Shown here: positions 34,469-44,124 of the stretch, in pieces
How positions within the stretch are numbered: position 1 is the stretch's first letter
Layout: every line of letters begins with the position of its first letter
Assembly: GCA_963775315.1 (NCBI GenBank)
Contig: CAVZIN010000007.1
Location: 1,178,001 to 1,242,000, forward strand
Origin: CAWGHZ01 sp963775315
GTDB lineage: Bacteria > Pseudomonadota > Alphaproteobacteria > MPNO01 > DASWLB01
Reading direction: 5' to 3'
DNA length: 64,000 nt
Program-made: the position numbers and the translations under genes
Notes under the pieces: generated by a model
The model's database searches: none
The model's input: only the letters and a program-made list of their open reading frames with translations
What the model was told of the DNA's origin: nothing

Positions 34469-36406
34469 ATGAACGTGCTGCGCGACTTACCCAGTTCTGT
34501 CCGGTCGATCCGGGGAAAGCTCTATCTGGCGTTCCTCGGCTCTGTCCTTCTGATGAGCGCGTTCGGCGCCTATGCGGTGATCAGTATTCGCGACACCAGC
34601 GCGCTGGTTACCCGCACCTACGATAAGCCCCTGATGGCGATAAACTTCGCCCGCTCGGCGCTCTACGAGTTCTCCGAGATGGACCGCGAGCTGCAACGGC
34701 TGGCGGCGGCGAAGACGCCGACCGACCAGGCCCGCCATCTCGACCGCATCGAGGCCCTGCACAAGACCTTCAACGAGGATCTGGGCATTGCCGCCCAGCG
34801 GTCGCTATCGGCGCGCTCTGTCGCGGTGATCGCCGAGATCCGCCGGCTCGCCGCCGACTGGCACCGGCTGCGCGCCGCCAATGCGAATGCCGCAATCGAC
34901 CCCGCGGAATGGCGCCGGCTGGACGCGCTGGCCCAGAAGATCGCGGGGCGGTTCGACCTGCTGATCGACCTGACCGCGGGCGATGGGTTCCTGATCCGTC
35001 AGGACGCGCTCCGGGCCATCGAGCACTCGCGCATCGCCAACATGATCGCCATCGGAACCATCCTCGCGCTGTCGCTGCTGGTCGCGTGGCTCCTCAGCCG
35101 CTCGATCCTGCGCCCGCTCGGCGCCGCGGTCCGGGTGGCCGGCCGCATCTCGGAAGGCGAGCTCGATGCGGAAATCCCGACGCCCGGCCGCGACGAAACC
35201 GGCACGCTGCTCCGCTCGCTTGCCGTCATGCAGGACAGTCTCCGCGCCATGATGGCGCGTGAGGTGACGCTTCGAAAATCGGCGCAGGCCCAGCTCGCCG
35301 ACGCGCTCGAGCACGCGTCCGAAGGGGTGATCCTGGTCGATGCCGACGACCGCATCGTCCTAGTCAACGACCAGGCGCGGCGCTTCTTCCCCGCCCTCGC
35401 CGGCCGGTTCGTCCCAGGCACGAAGCTCGACGACATCTTGCGGGAAGGCGTCGCGCGCGGCCTCGCCACCTATGCCGACGAGGGCCCGGGCGATGCGCTG
35501 ACGGTCGGGCGGCCGGGCCGATTCGGCACCGGCGAATCGCGCCTGGCCGACGGGCGATGGATCCGTGTCGGCCGTTCGGCCGCGCGGAGCGGCGGGACCG
35601 TCGTCGTCTGGTCCGACATCACCCCCTTGAAGGAGCGCGAGGAAAAGCTCCGCCTCGCCAAGGAGCAGGCAGAGCAGGCGAACCTCGCCAAGACCCATTT
35701 CCTGGCCAACATCAGCCATGAGCTGCGCACGCCTCTGAACGCCATCATCGGCTTTTCGGAGCTGATTTCCGGTCAGGCCCTGGGCCCGGTCGGCATGCCG
35801 CAATACGCCACCTATGCGACCGACATCGCGAACAGCGGCCAGCATCTTCTCGCCATCATCAACGACATCCTCGACATGGCCCATTCCGAGGCCGGCAAGC
35901 TCGAAATCGCGATCGAGCCGGTCGATTTCGCCGCGCTGGTCGCCGGGTGCGAGGCACAGCTGGCGAAGGGCTGCGACGAGGCCGGCCACGACCTGACCCT
36001 TACCATCGCGACGGACCTGCCCGCCATCGACGGCGACCCCGGCCGGCTCCGCCAGGTGGTACTCAACCTTGCCTCCAACGCGATCAAGTTCACTCCCACG
36101 GGCGGAAAGATCGAGCTTTCCGCTCACCCTGCCGCCGACGGCGGCATCGACTTCACCGTCGCCGACTCGGGCATCGGCATGAGCGACACCGACCTCGCCA
36201 TCGCCTTCGAGCCGTTCCGCCAGGTCGATTCGGCCCTGTCGCGCCGGTACGAGGGTACCGGCCTCGGGCTGCCGCTGACCAAGACGCTGGTCGCGCTGCA
36301 CGACGGTACGCTTCACATCGCGACCCGACCCGGCCAAGGCACCCGCGTCACCGTCCACCTGCCGCCGGCTCAAAGCACCGCAGAGCGCCGGGTCGGGGTC
36401 GGCTAG
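34469..36406 (+). CDS. Membrane sensor histidine kinase (4HB sensor, HAMP, PAS, HisKA, HATPase)
   Basis: The protein is 645 residues. The first membrane span is about 18-40, a periplasmic helical bundle about 41-190, and the second span about 191-210, followed by HAMP (211-262). A PAS domain (278-392) holds ILVDADDRIVLVN. HisKA has FLANISHELRTPLNAIIG with His417. HATPase motifs are LNLASNAIKFTP, DSGIGMS and YEGTGLGLPL. There is no receiver domain and no response regulator beside it, so it is an orphan kinase here. The ligand is unknown. Confidence 0.9.
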   Translation: MNVLRDLPSSVRSIRGKLYLAFLGSVLLMSAFGAYAVISIRDTSALVTRTYDKPLMAINFARSALYEFSEMDRELQRLAAAKTPTDQARHLDRIEALHKTFNEDLGIAAQRSLSARSVAVIAEIRRLAADWHRLRAANANAAIDPAEWRRLDALAQKIAGRFDLLIDLTAGDGFLIRQDALRAIEHSRIANMIAIGTILALSLLVAWLLSRSILRPLGAAVRVAGRISEGELDAEIPTPGRDETGTLLRSLAVMQDSLRAMMAREVTLRKSAQAQLADALEHASEGVILVDADDRIVLVNDQARRFFPALAGRFVPGTKLDDILREGVARGLATYADEGPGDALTVGRPGRFGTGESRLADGRWIRVGRSAARSGGTVVVWSDITPLKEREEKLRLAKEQAEQANLAKTHFLANISHELRTPLNAIIGFSELISGQALGPVGMPQYATYATDIANSGQHLLAIINDILDMAHSEAGKLEIAIEPVDFAALVAGCEAQLAKGCDEAGHDLTLTIATDLPAIDGDPGRLRQVVLNLASNAIKFTPTGGKIELSAHPAADGGIDFTVADSGIGMSDTDLAIAFEPFRQVDSALSRRYEGTGLGLPLTKTLVALHDGTLHIATRPGQGTRVTVHLPPAQSTAERRVGVG

Positions 36407-36512
36407 CCCGGCGCCGCCCCCTCGCCCCACCGCGCGAAACGGCCTATATCGTAGGCAGGTTATCTCAAGGCGCGGGCCGGGCGGGCCCGGCGCAAGGAAG
36501 GCACGTTCGGGC

Positions 36513-38372
36513 ATGGCCGAAGCGGCGCGCTCGCGTTCGGGGCGCAAGAGGGACGGTGGATTCGAGTGGGGCGCGCTGCGCGCCCTCCTTCCCTACCTGT
36601 GGCCGAAGGGCAATCGCGAGATCAAGCTGAGGGTGATCGCGGGGCTGGTGCTGCTCGGCCTCGCCAAGGGCACCAACGTCTACGTTCCCATCCTCTACAA
36701 GCTCGCGGTCGACGCGCTGTCGCCCAGGGATCACGCTGCGATCCTGGTGCTGCCGGTCGCGCTGATCGTCGGGTACGGCCTCGTCCGCGTCGCCTCGATC
36801 GCGTTCGGCGAGTTGCGCGATGCCGTCTTCGCCAAGGTCGAGCAGAACGCGATCCGCGTGGTCGCGCTCAGGACCTTCCGCCATCTCCACTCGCTGGCGC
36901 TCCGCTTCCACCTCGATCGCCAGACCGGCGGGCTCTCGCGCGCCATCGAGCGCGGCACCAAGGGCATCGACTTCCTGCTGCGCTTCCTCGCCTTCAATAT
37001 CCTGCCGACGCTGCTCGAGATCATCATGGTCTGCGGTGTGCTGTGGGCGTTCTTCAATTTCTGGTTCGCCCTCGTCACCTTCGTCTCGGTGGTCGGTTAC
37101 ATCGGATTCACCGGCATCGTCACCGAGTGGCGCATCAAGTACCGCCGCCAGATGAACGAGACCGACCAGGAGGCGAACACCCGCGCCATCGACTCGCTGA
37201 TCAACTACGAGACGGTGAAGTATTTCGGCAACGAGGACCACGAGGCCCGCCGCTTCGACCAGGCCCTCGCCCGCTACGAGCAGGCCGCCGTCCAGTCCAA
37301 GACCTCGCTTTCCATGCTGAACGTCGGCCAAGCCTTCATCATCGGCATCGGCCTCACGGCGGTTATGCTGATGGCCGGCCAAGGCGTGGTCGACGGGCGA
37401 ATGACCGTCGGCGATTTCGTGCTCGCCAACACCTATCTGATCCAGCTCTTTGTCCCGCTCAACTTCCTGGGCTTCGTCTACAGCCAGATCAAGCAGTCGC
37501 TGATCGACATGGAAGCGATGTTCCACCTCCTCGACGTGGCCACGGAGGTGAAGGACAAGCCCGATGCGAAGCCGCTCGTGGTCACGGACGGCGTGCTGAG
37601 CTTCGACCATGTCGATTTCGGCTACGAACCGCGCCGCCCGATCCTGCACGACGTCTCGTTCACGGTGCCGACCGGCCAGACGGTCGCGATCGTCGGCGCC
37701 TCGGGCGCCGGGAAGTCGACCATCTCGCGCCTGCTATTCCGGTTCTACGACGTGGATGGCGGCGCGATCCGCATCGACGGCCAGGACATCCGCGACGTGA
37801 CCCAGGCAAGCCTGCGCGCCGCCATCGGCATCGTCCCGCAGGACACGGTGCTGTTCAACGACACGGTGTTCTACAACATCGCCTACGGCCGGCCCGGTGC
37901 CACCCCCGCCGAGGTCGAGGAGGCGGCGAAGCTCGCCCACATCCACGACTTCATCATGTCCACGCCGGACGGCTACAAGACCCAGGTCGGCGAGCGCGGC
38001 CTCAAGCTCTCCGGCGGCGAGAAGCAGCGCGTCGCCATCGCCCGCACGATCCTCAAGCGCCCGGCGATCCTGCTGTTCGACGAGGCCACCTCGGCGCTCG
38101 ACACCCAGACCGAGCGCGAGATCCAGAACGCGCTGCGCGAGGTGTCGGCCGACCGGACGACGCTGGTGATCGCCCACCGCCTCTCGACCATCATCGACAG
38201 CGACGAGATTCTGGTGATGGACGCCGGGCGCATCGTCGAGCGCGGCCGGCACGCCCGGCTCCTCGAGCTGGACGGGCTCTACGCCGCCATGTGGCACCGG
38301 CAGCAGGAGGCGGAGGAAGAGGGCGCCGAAGACCAGGCCGCCACGCCGGAGGCCGTACCGGCGGGCGAGTAG
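36513..38372 (+). CDS. Atm1-type ABC exporter (fused membrane and ATPase domains)
   Basis: The protein is 619 residues, a half-transporter that works as a homodimer. Six membrane spans (about 40-330) precede the nucleotide-binding domain with Walker A GASGAGKST, Q-loop IVPQDTVLF, signature LSGGEKQR, Walker B ILLFDEATSALD and H-loop IAHRLST. The sequence around INYETVKYFGNEDHEARRFD is characteristic of Atm1/ABCB7 and HMT1 exporters of glutathione or polysulfide conjugates and metals. The gene has a good AAGGAAGG site upstream. A GST gene follows downstream. Confidence 0.9.
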   Translation: MAEAARSRSGRKRDGGFEWGALRALLPYLWPKGNREIKLRVIAGLVLLGLAKGTNVYVPILYKLAVDALSPRDHAAILVLPVALIVGYGLVRVASIAFGELRDAVFAKVEQNAIRVVALRTFRHLHSLALRFHLDRQTGGLSRAIERGTKGIDFLLRFLAFNILPTLLEIIMVCGVLWAFFNFWFALVTFVSVVGYIGFTGIVTEWRIKYRRQMNETDQEANTRAIDSLINYETVKYFGNEDHEARRFDQALARYEQAAVQSKTSLSMLNVGQAFIIGIGLTAVMLMAGQGVVDGRMTVGDFVLANTYLIQLFVPLNFLGFVYSQIKQSLIDMEAMFHLLDVATEVKDKPDAKPLVVTDGVLSFDHVDFGYEPRRPILHDVSFTVPTGQTVAIVGASGAGKSTISRLLFRFYDVDGGAIRIDGQDIRDVTQASLRAAIGIVPQDTVLFNDTVFYNIAYGRPGATPAEVEEAAKLAHIHDFIMSTPDGYKTQVGERGLKLSGGEKQRVAIARTILKRPAILLFDEATSALDTQTEREIQNALREVSADRTTLVIAHRLSTIIDSDEILVMDAGRIVERGRHARLLELDGLYAAMWHRQQEAEEEGAEDQAATPEAVPAGE

Positions 38373-38451
38373 CGCTGCACGTCCATCGTTGGGATTTCCC
38401 CTCCCCGCCCCCTCTGCTACCCTCGTGCCAAGCCAGGATCGGGAGGATACG

Positions 38452-39192
38452 ATGCTCAAGCTCTATCACGCGGGTCTCACGACCTGCTCGCGGAAGGCGC
38501 GCCACGGTCTCAAGGAAAAGGGCGTTCCCTACGTCAGCCACTACATGCGCCTCGACAAATTCGAGCACCACACGCCCGAATACCTGAAGCTCAACCCCAA
38601 CGGCATCGTTCCGACGCTGGTGCATGACGGCAAGGTCATCATCGAATCCTGCATCATCAACGAGTATGCCGACGAGGTGTTCGACGGCCCCCGCCTGCAG
38701 CCGGAGGATCCCTATCTGCGAGCGAAGATGCGGGTGTTCTGCAAGATGGCCGACGAGTACGCCCTGCCCGCGACGCGCGTGCCCACCTGGACGCGCACCA
38801 AGACCGACGGGTTGAAGTCGGTCAGCGACGCCGAGTTCGACAAGATCGTCAAGGACACGCCGCTGGTCGACCACCAGATCAAGATGAAGGCGCTGCGCGC
38901 GGGCGGCTTCGCCGAGCGGGATTTCGAAGAAGCCTACGGCCGCATGCAGTACTGCTACGACCGGGTCGAAGCCGCTCTTACCGATGGACCGTATGTGGCT
39001 GGCCAGGCGTTCTCGCTCGGCGACATCGCGATCCTGCCCTATCTCGACGCCTTCCGGGGCCCGCGGCCGGACCTGATGGAAAGCCACCCGCGCGTCAAGG
39101 AATGGTACGAGCGAGTGATGGCGCGCCCGGCCACCAAGGCAACCTACGAGCCGTCGGACGAGGCGCCGGCGCCCGCCCGCCGCGCGGCCTGA
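38452..39192 (+). CDS. Glutathione S-transferase family protein
   Basis: The protein is 246 residues. The thioredoxin-like N-terminal domain has LYHAGLTTCSRKARHGLKEK with a Ser/Cys at the active-site position, and NPNGIVPTLVHDG with the cis-Pro. The helical C-terminal domain contains FSLGDIAILPYLDAF. The ATG at 38452 follows GGGAGG. It starts a same-strand group with an amidohydrolase and a DapA-like gene and may remove or attach glutathione in that pathway. The substrate is unknown. Confidence 0.85.
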   Translation: MLKLYHAGLTTCSRKARHGLKEKGVPYVSHYMRLDKFEHHTPEYLKLNPNGIVPTLVHDGKVIIESCIINEYADEVFDGPRLQPEDPYLRAKMRVFCKMADEYALPATRVPTWTRTKTDGLKSVSDAEFDKIVKDTPLVDHQIKMKALRAGGFAERDFEEAYGRMQYCYDRVEAALTDGPYVAGQAFSLGDIAILPYLDAFRGPRPDLMESHPRVKEWYERVMARPATKATYEPSDEAPAPARRAA

Positions 39193-39205
39193 GGGGAGCG
39201 AACCG

Positions 39206-40276
39206 ATGGCCAAGGCGGCGGCGAAGCGGACGGTGGCGAAGCGGAAAGCCCCGGCCAAGGTGAAGCGGCGGTCGTCCTCGACGCCCGTCATCGACATCCA
39301 CACCCACATCCGCGTGCCGAAGCTGATGGCGTTCATGCGGGAGCACCCCGTGGGCGACGTGCCGGGCAAGCCGAAGCCCTGGGTGCCGCCGGCCTCCGCC
39401 TCCGCCGCCATGCAGAAGAAGCAGGAGCAGGCGATCACCGCCAAGCACCTCGATCCCAAGTCGCGCTTCCCCGACCTCGACCGGATGGGGATCGACATCC
39501 AGATGATCAGCTACAATTACCCGGTCGATTGCTACTGGATGGACGGCGAGACCGGTGTCGAGGCGGCGCGCATCCTGAACGACACGGTGGCCGAGTTCTG
39601 CGCCGCGGCGCCGGACCGCTACTATCCGATCGGCGCCGTGCCTTTGCAGGACCCGAAGCTCGCGGCGAAGGAGCTGCGCCGCATCAAGGGACAGGGGTTC
39701 CGCGGCGTGCTGATCTCGTCGCTGATCCGCGACAAGGATCTGGGCGACAAGACGTTCCGCCCGTTCTGGCGCGCGGCCGAGGCGGCCGGCATGCCGATCT
39801 TCATTCACCCGCAGGGGTTTTCGCACCCCGACCGGCTCGCCAAGTTCTTCGAATGGAACTCGGTCGCCCAGCCGCTCGAGGAATCGCTCGCCATGCAGTC
39901 CCTGATCTACGAGGGGGTGTTGGATGCGTTCCCCAGGCTGCAGCTCTGCATTCACCACGGCGGCGGCTACCTGGTATTCTACGCCGGCCGCGCCGACCGT
40001 GCCTACGAGACGCGGCCCGAAGTCGGCCATCTGAAGGCCAAGCCCTCGGCCTACATGAAGAAGTTCTGGTACGACACGGTGATCTACAACCGCGACATGC
40101 TGGAGTTCCTGGTGAACAAGGTCGGCGTCGACAAGGTGATGATGGGCACCGACTACCCGGTCTTCATGGGCGAGGACGACCCCGTGGGGTTCGTCAACGG
40201 CGCCAATATCTCGCGCGACGACAAGCGCCGCATCCTCGGCGCCAACGCCGCCAAGTTCCTGCACATTCCGGCCTGA
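39206..40276 (+). CDS. ACMSD-like amidohydrolase (COG2159)
   Basis: The protein is 356 residues. A basic Lys/Ala-rich leader of about 26 residues precedes the barrel. Metal-binding motifs are IDIHTHIR at the start, IFIHPQG in the middle, CIHHGGGY and MGTDYPVFMGEDD near the end. The family includes aminocarboxymuconate-semialdehyde decarboxylase and other aromatic-acid decarboxylases or hydrolases. The exact reaction is unknown. It starts 13 bases after the GST gene and 16 bases before the aldolase-like gene. Confidence 0.86.
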   Translation: MAKAAAKRTVAKRKAPAKVKRRSSSTPVIDIHTHIRVPKLMAFMREHPVGDVPGKPKPWVPPASASAAMQKKQEQAITAKHLDPKSRFPDLDRMGIDIQMISYNYPVDCYWMDGETGVEAARILNDTVAEFCAAAPDRYYPIGAVPLQDPKLAAKELRRIKGQGFRGVLISSLIRDKDLGDKTFRPFWRAAEAAGMPIFIHPQGFSHPDRLAKFFEWNSVAQPLEESLAMQSLIYEGVLDAFPRLQLCIHHGGGYLVFYAGRADRAYETRPEVGHLKAKPSAYMKKFWYDTVIYNRDMLEFLVNKVGVDKVMMGTDYPVFMGEDDPVGFVNGANISRDDKRRILGANAAKFLHIPA

Positions 40277-40292
40277 ACCGAAGGAGGCCCCC

Positions 40293-41267
40293 ATGCCCCG
40301 CTTCAAGAACTACGTCCCGCACGGCGTGATTCCGGCGGCCTTGCTGCCCTTCAACGAGGACTATTCGATCGACGAAAAGTCCGCGCGCAGCCATCTGCGC
40401 GACGTGGCGGGCGTCGACGGCATCACCGCCGTCACCACCAACGCCCACTCGTCCGAGGTGCATGCCTGCACCTTCGAGGAGCAGGAGCGGGTGCTCGCCG
40501 TCACGATGGACGAGATCGGCGACAAGGTGCCGGTCATCAACGGCATCTATGCCGACGGCAGCCACATCGCCGCGAAGATCGCGAAGATGGCGACGGCCGG
40601 CGGGGCCTCGGCGCTGCTGGTGTTCCCGCCGCACTCGATCGGCCACGGCTCGGGCCAGATGCGGCCGGAGATGGCGGTCTCGCACTTCAAGACCATCGCC
40701 GACGCCACCGACCTGCCGATCATCATCTTCCAGTACCCGTTCTCGATCGGCTACGGCTACCCGACCGACACGCTGCTCAAGATCTGCGACGCGGTGCCGA
40801 CCGTGAAGGCGATCAAGGACGGCTGCTACGACGCCGTCGCACACGAGCGGCACATCCACGTGCTGCAGAATCTGCCGCGCCCGGTGAACGTGCTGTCGAC
40901 CCATTCGCCCTGGCTGATGGCGTCACTCACGATGGGCTGCAACGGGCTCTTGTCCGGTTCGGGCTCGATCATCGCCGACCTGCACGTGGCGCTTTGGCGC
41001 GCAGTGCAGGCGAAGGACCTGGCGACGGCGCAGGCGGTCAACGACCGGATCTACCCGACGGCGCAGTGCTTCTACGCCGACCCGCGCGCCGACATGCACA
41101 ACCGCATGAAGGAGGCGCTAGTGATGCTCGGTCGCCTGCCGCGCGCCGTGGTGCGCCCGCCGTTGGCCAAGATCACCCCTGCCGAGCTCGAGCGTATCCG
41201 CAAGGCCATCACCGAGGCCGGCCTGACCCGCGAGGGCGCCTCCATCTTGAAAGCCGCTGCGGAGTAG
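40293..41267 (+). CDS. Dihydrodipicolinate synthase-family lyase/aldolase
   Basis: The protein is 324 residues with a class I aldolase barrel. The Schiff-base lysine is in VKAIKDGCYD, and the catalytic tyrosine is in IIIFQYPFSIG. The start HGVIPAALLPFNEDYSID is typical. It is not necessarily DapA: the neighbours suggest a catabolic retro-aldolase or hydratase (for example of N-acetylneuraminate lyase or hydratase-aldolase type). An AAGGAGG site precedes the ATG. It ends before a REP-like hairpin and the convergent GMC gene. Confidence 0.86.
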   Translation: MPRFKNYVPHGVIPAALLPFNEDYSIDEKSARSHLRDVAGVDGITAVTTNAHSSEVHACTFEEQERVLAVTMDEIGDKVPVINGIYADGSHIAAKIAKMATAGGASALLVFPPHSIGHGSGQMRPEMAVSHFKTIADATDLPIIIFQYPFSIGYGYPTDTLLKICDAVPTVKAIKDGCYDAVAHERHIHVLQNLPRPVNVLSTHSPWLMASLTMGCNGLLSGSGSIIADLHVALWRAVQAKDLATAQAVNDRIYPTAQCFYADPRADMHNRMKEALVMLGRLPRAVVRPPLAKITPAELERIRKAITEAGLTREGASILKAAAE

Positions 41268-41282
41268 GCCGCCTTCCCAATT

Positions 41283-41335
41283 GTCATCCCGGGCGCGGTG
41301 CAGCACGAAGCGGTGCACCGCGGACCCGGGACCGG
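41283..41335. repeat. REP-like palindromic element between convergent genes
   Basis: The block GTCATCCCGGGCGCGG ... CCGCGGACCCGGGAC forms an imperfect inverted repeat (CCCGGG-CGCGGTGCA arms). Intergenic elements of this type with GTCATCCCGGG are frequent in Rhizobiales-related genomes (established knowledge, from memory). It may also act as a bidirectional terminator. No second copy was seen in the window. Confidence 0.6.
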
Positions 41336-41354
41336 GGCGACAAGGCTGGCGCCC

Positions 41355-43046
41355 CTACCCGCCCATGATCGCCGCGGCGACCTTCTCGGCCGTCATGATG
41401 GTCGGGATGTTGGTGTTCGCGCGCGGCACCGCCGGGAACAGCGAGGCGTCGCTGACCCGCAGACCCGCGACACCCTTCACCCGTCCCTGGCTGTCGGTCG
41501 CCGCGGTCGGGTCGTCCTCGCGCCCCATCCGGCAGGTGCAGGAGATGTGGCGTATCGAATTCATGTGCTGCATCACATGCGCCTCGATCGCGTCGTCGCC
41601 TGCCGCCACCTTGGCCTTGATGTCCTCGCCGAGCAGCACGCGGTCGATCATCAGCCTGCGTAGCGGCCCCGGCCCATCCATCAGCGCGCCGACAAGATCG
41701 GTGATGACCTTGTTGCGCGTCGTGACGAGCCCGACCGCCTGGGCGCGCCGGTTGTAGCTGGTCGAGAACAGGTCGTGGGAGATCTTCCGCACCGGCTCCT
41801 GCTCGGCGAGCTGGACGATATAGCGGAGTCCGAGCTTCAGCCGTTCGAGGTCGCGCGCGTCCGACAGCATGTTGACCGCAACCACCGGCTCGTCGCGCCA
41901 GTCGGGCGATTTGAGCCGCACCTCGCCGCGCGAGAACGGCTTGTTGAGCCAGGTGGCGATATGGCCCGAGCGGCGCCCAACCGCATGCCACAGCGCCCGC
42001 GGTATGATCGAGATGTACATGTCGTTCGGGCCGCAGCCCGCGACGCCAGACGAGTAGCGCGCGCCGACGTGGAGGTACGGCCCCTCGGTGTCGAGCCGAG
42101 CGCGGCGCGGCAGGTAGCGGAACACCGCGATCCCGGGATGGTCCTGCAGGTTCTGGCCGATCGCGGGCACGTCCGCGACCACCTCGATGCCCAGTGCGCG
42201 GAGGTGATGGCCGGGCCCGACGCCGGAGCGCATCAAGAGCGCCGGCGAGTGCGCGGCGCCGGCCGAGACGACGATGTCGCGCCCGCGATAGGTCTCGTCC
42301 GCCCCACCGTCGCGCGCCACCTCCACGCCGGTCGCGCGCCTCCCCTCGAACAGCACGCGCTTCACCTGCGCGCCGGAAACGATGGTGAGGTTGGGCCGCG
42401 CCCGCGTCGCCCGGTCGAGATAGGCCATCGCGGCCGAGACGCGGTGGTCGTCCTTGTTGTTCACCGTGACCGGGAAATATCCGTCCTCGAACTCGGCGTT
42501 CTGGTCGGCGATGAACTTGAGCCCCTGCAGCTTCATCGCCTCGCCCATCGCCTTGGCGAAGCTGCCCCACTGCTCGGGCGGAATGCGGCGGATCGGCAGC
42601 GGCCCGTCCTTGCCGTGCAGCGGCCCGTCGTACTGCAGGTCGGTCTCCATCTTGCGGAAGTACGGCACGACGCCCTCCCAGTTCCAGCCGGCGGCGCCCA
42701 TCGCCTGCCACTCGTCGTAGTCGTCGGGCGTGCCGCGGTTGGCGGCGGTGTAGTTGATCGACGAGCCGCCCCCCATGACGCGCCCCTGGTCGTAGAACAT
42801 CAGCGGCGGCCGGTCCGGCGCGTTGTGGCGCGTCGGCTGGAGCGTGGTCAGGAACTTCATCCACTTGTAGCGCGGGTTCGCCTGCGACAGGTGGTAGCTC
42901 GACAATATGTCGGCGGGCACCGCGTCGGGCGGCGTGTCCATCCCCGCCTCGATCAGCAGCACCTTGTCCTCGGGCCCTGCCGAGAGCCGGTGCGCCATCA
43001 CGCACCCCGCCGAGCCGCCGCCAACGATGATGTAGTCGTACTCCAT
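41355..43046 (-). CDS. GMC-family FAD oxidoreductase (choline dehydrogenase-like)
   Basis: The protein is 563 residues. The FAD Rossmann motif is YIIVGGGSAGCVMAHRLS at the start; the first GMC signature is GRVMGGGSSINYTAANRG; the C-terminal half has ISCTCRMG and the FAD-binding end SDASLFPAVPRANTNIPTIM. It oxidises an alcohol with transfer to a quinone or oxygen. The ATG at 43046 with GGGAGGCGGG upstream is preferred; 122 extra codons upstream are a shadow of the DMT gene. Substrate unknown, though the location beside a catabolic cluster is suggestive. Confidence 0.9.
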   Translation of the reverse strand: MEYDYIIVGGGSAGCVMAHRLSAGPEDKVLLIEAGMDTPPDAVPADILSSYHLSQANPRYKWMKFLTTLQPTRHNAPDRPPLMFYDQGRVMGGGSSINYTAANRGTPDDYDEWQAMGAAGWNWEGVVPYFRKMETDLQYDGPLHGKDGPLPIRRIPPEQWGSFAKAMGEAMKLQGLKFIADQNAEFEDGYFPVTVNNKDDHRVSAAMAYLDRATRARPNLTIVSGAQVKRVLFEGRRATGVEVARDGGADETYRGRDIVVSAGAAHSPALLMRSGVGPGHHLRALGIEVVADVPAIGQNLQDHPGIAVFRYLPRRARLDTEGPYLHVGARYSSGVAGCGPNDMYISIIPRALWHAVGRRSGHIATWLNKPFSRGEVRLKSPDWRDEPVVAVNMLSDARDLERLKLGLRYIVQLAEQEPVRKISHDLFSTSYNRRAQAVGLVTTRNKVITDLVGALMDGPGPLRRLMIDRVLLGEDIKAKVAAGDDAIEAHVMQHMNSIRHISCTCRMGREDDPTAATDSQGRVKGVAGLRVSDASLFPAVPRANTNIPTIMTAEKVAAAIMGG

Positions 43047-43175
43047 GCCCGCCTCCCGTGCGGTCCGTAGCCCGCGTCCCGATGATGGCGGAGGGCCACG
43101 TGCCCCGCAAGCCGCCGGGATTGATTTCGCGGGCCCGATGCCCGCTAATGGGCGGAGCCTTTCCCGGACCCCCGC

Positions 43176-44120
43176 ATGCGCCCAGCCCTCAAGCGACCGG
43201 CCGCGACCGGCGCCGCAACCCAGCGGCCGCTGCTGGGCATGGCCAACATGATGGGGTCGGGCCTCACCAACCAGGTGATGAACGGCGCGATCCGCGAGAT
43301 CGCGGTCTTGGGAATGCACCCGTTCGAAGCGGCGTTCTTCCGCGCCCTGTTCGGCTCGCTCTTTCTCTCGGGCTTCGTCATCCGCTCGAGGTTCGCGGCA
43401 CTCAAGACGCACAGCCTATGGCTGCAGCTCCTGCGTGCGATGCTGAACGCGACCTCGATGCTCTGCGTCTTTCTCGCACTCACCTACATGCCGCTGGCAA
43501 AGCTTTCGGCACTGATGTTCACCTCGCCTTTGTTCGCCGCCATCGGCGCGACGCTGGTATTGCGCGAGCGGATGGGCACGGCGCGGGCGATCGGGCTCGC
43601 CGTCGGCTTCGCCGGGGCGTTCCTCGTGATGCGCCCGGGCGTCGACGACATCACGATCGGCACCTGGCTCGCGCTCACCTCGTCGGCCACCTGGGGGGCG
43701 GCGCTGGTCGTGATCAAACAGCTATCGCGGCGCGATTCCAGCCTGACGATCGCGATCTACGCCGCCTACATGATGCTGCCGTTCAACCTCGCCGCGGCGC
43801 TGTTCGTGTGGAGCTGGCCGAGCCTGCTCACCCTTGGGCTCTGCGCCCTGGTCGGCGCGATGGGAACCGTGAGCCAGATCATGCTCGGAAATGCGTTCAA
43901 GCTCGCCGACGCGACCATCGTGCTGCCGTGCGACTTCACGAAGCTGATCTGGGCGGCGCTGGTCGGCTACGTCTGGTTCGGCGAGGTGCCGGACAAATGG
44001 ACCTGGATCGGCGGCACGGTGATCTTCACCTCCACCATGTTCATCGCGCTGCGCGAACGGGCGGGTTCGGCGCGCGCGCGGCGAATGTCCACACCGGCAC
44101 CGGCCGAGAGCGCCGAATAG
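43176..44120 (+). CDS. DMT-superfamily (EamA) transporter
   Basis: The protein is 314 residues with ten hydrophobic segments in two EamA halves. Typical elements are FFRALFGSLFLSGF and KLSALMFTSPLFAAIGA in the first half and VLPCDFTKLIWAALVGYVWFGE in the second. It probably exports a metabolite; the substrate cannot be predicted. It is divergent from the GMC gene and convergent with the YgjP-like gene, with four bases between their ends. Confidence 0.85.
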   Translation: MRPALKRPAATGAATQRPLLGMANMMGSGLTNQVMNGAIREIAVLGMHPFEAAFFRALFGSLFLSGFVIRSRFAALKTHSLWLQLLRAMLNATSMLCVFLALTYMPLAKLSALMFTSPLFAAIGATLVLRERMGTARAIGLAVGFAGAFLVMRPGVDDITIGTWLALTSSATWGAALVVIKQLSRRDSSLTIAIYAAYMMLPFNLAAALFVWSWPSLLTLGLCALVGAMGTVSQIMLGNAFKLADATIVLPCDFTKLIWAALVGYVWFGEVPDKWTWIGGTVIFTSTMFIALRERAGSARARRMSTPAPAESAE

Positions 44121-44124
44121 CGCA

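Noticed and set aside
36566..38587. 673-codon frame in another phase of the Atm1-like gene
   Set aside because: Arg/Pro/Ala-rich shadow without transporter motifs.
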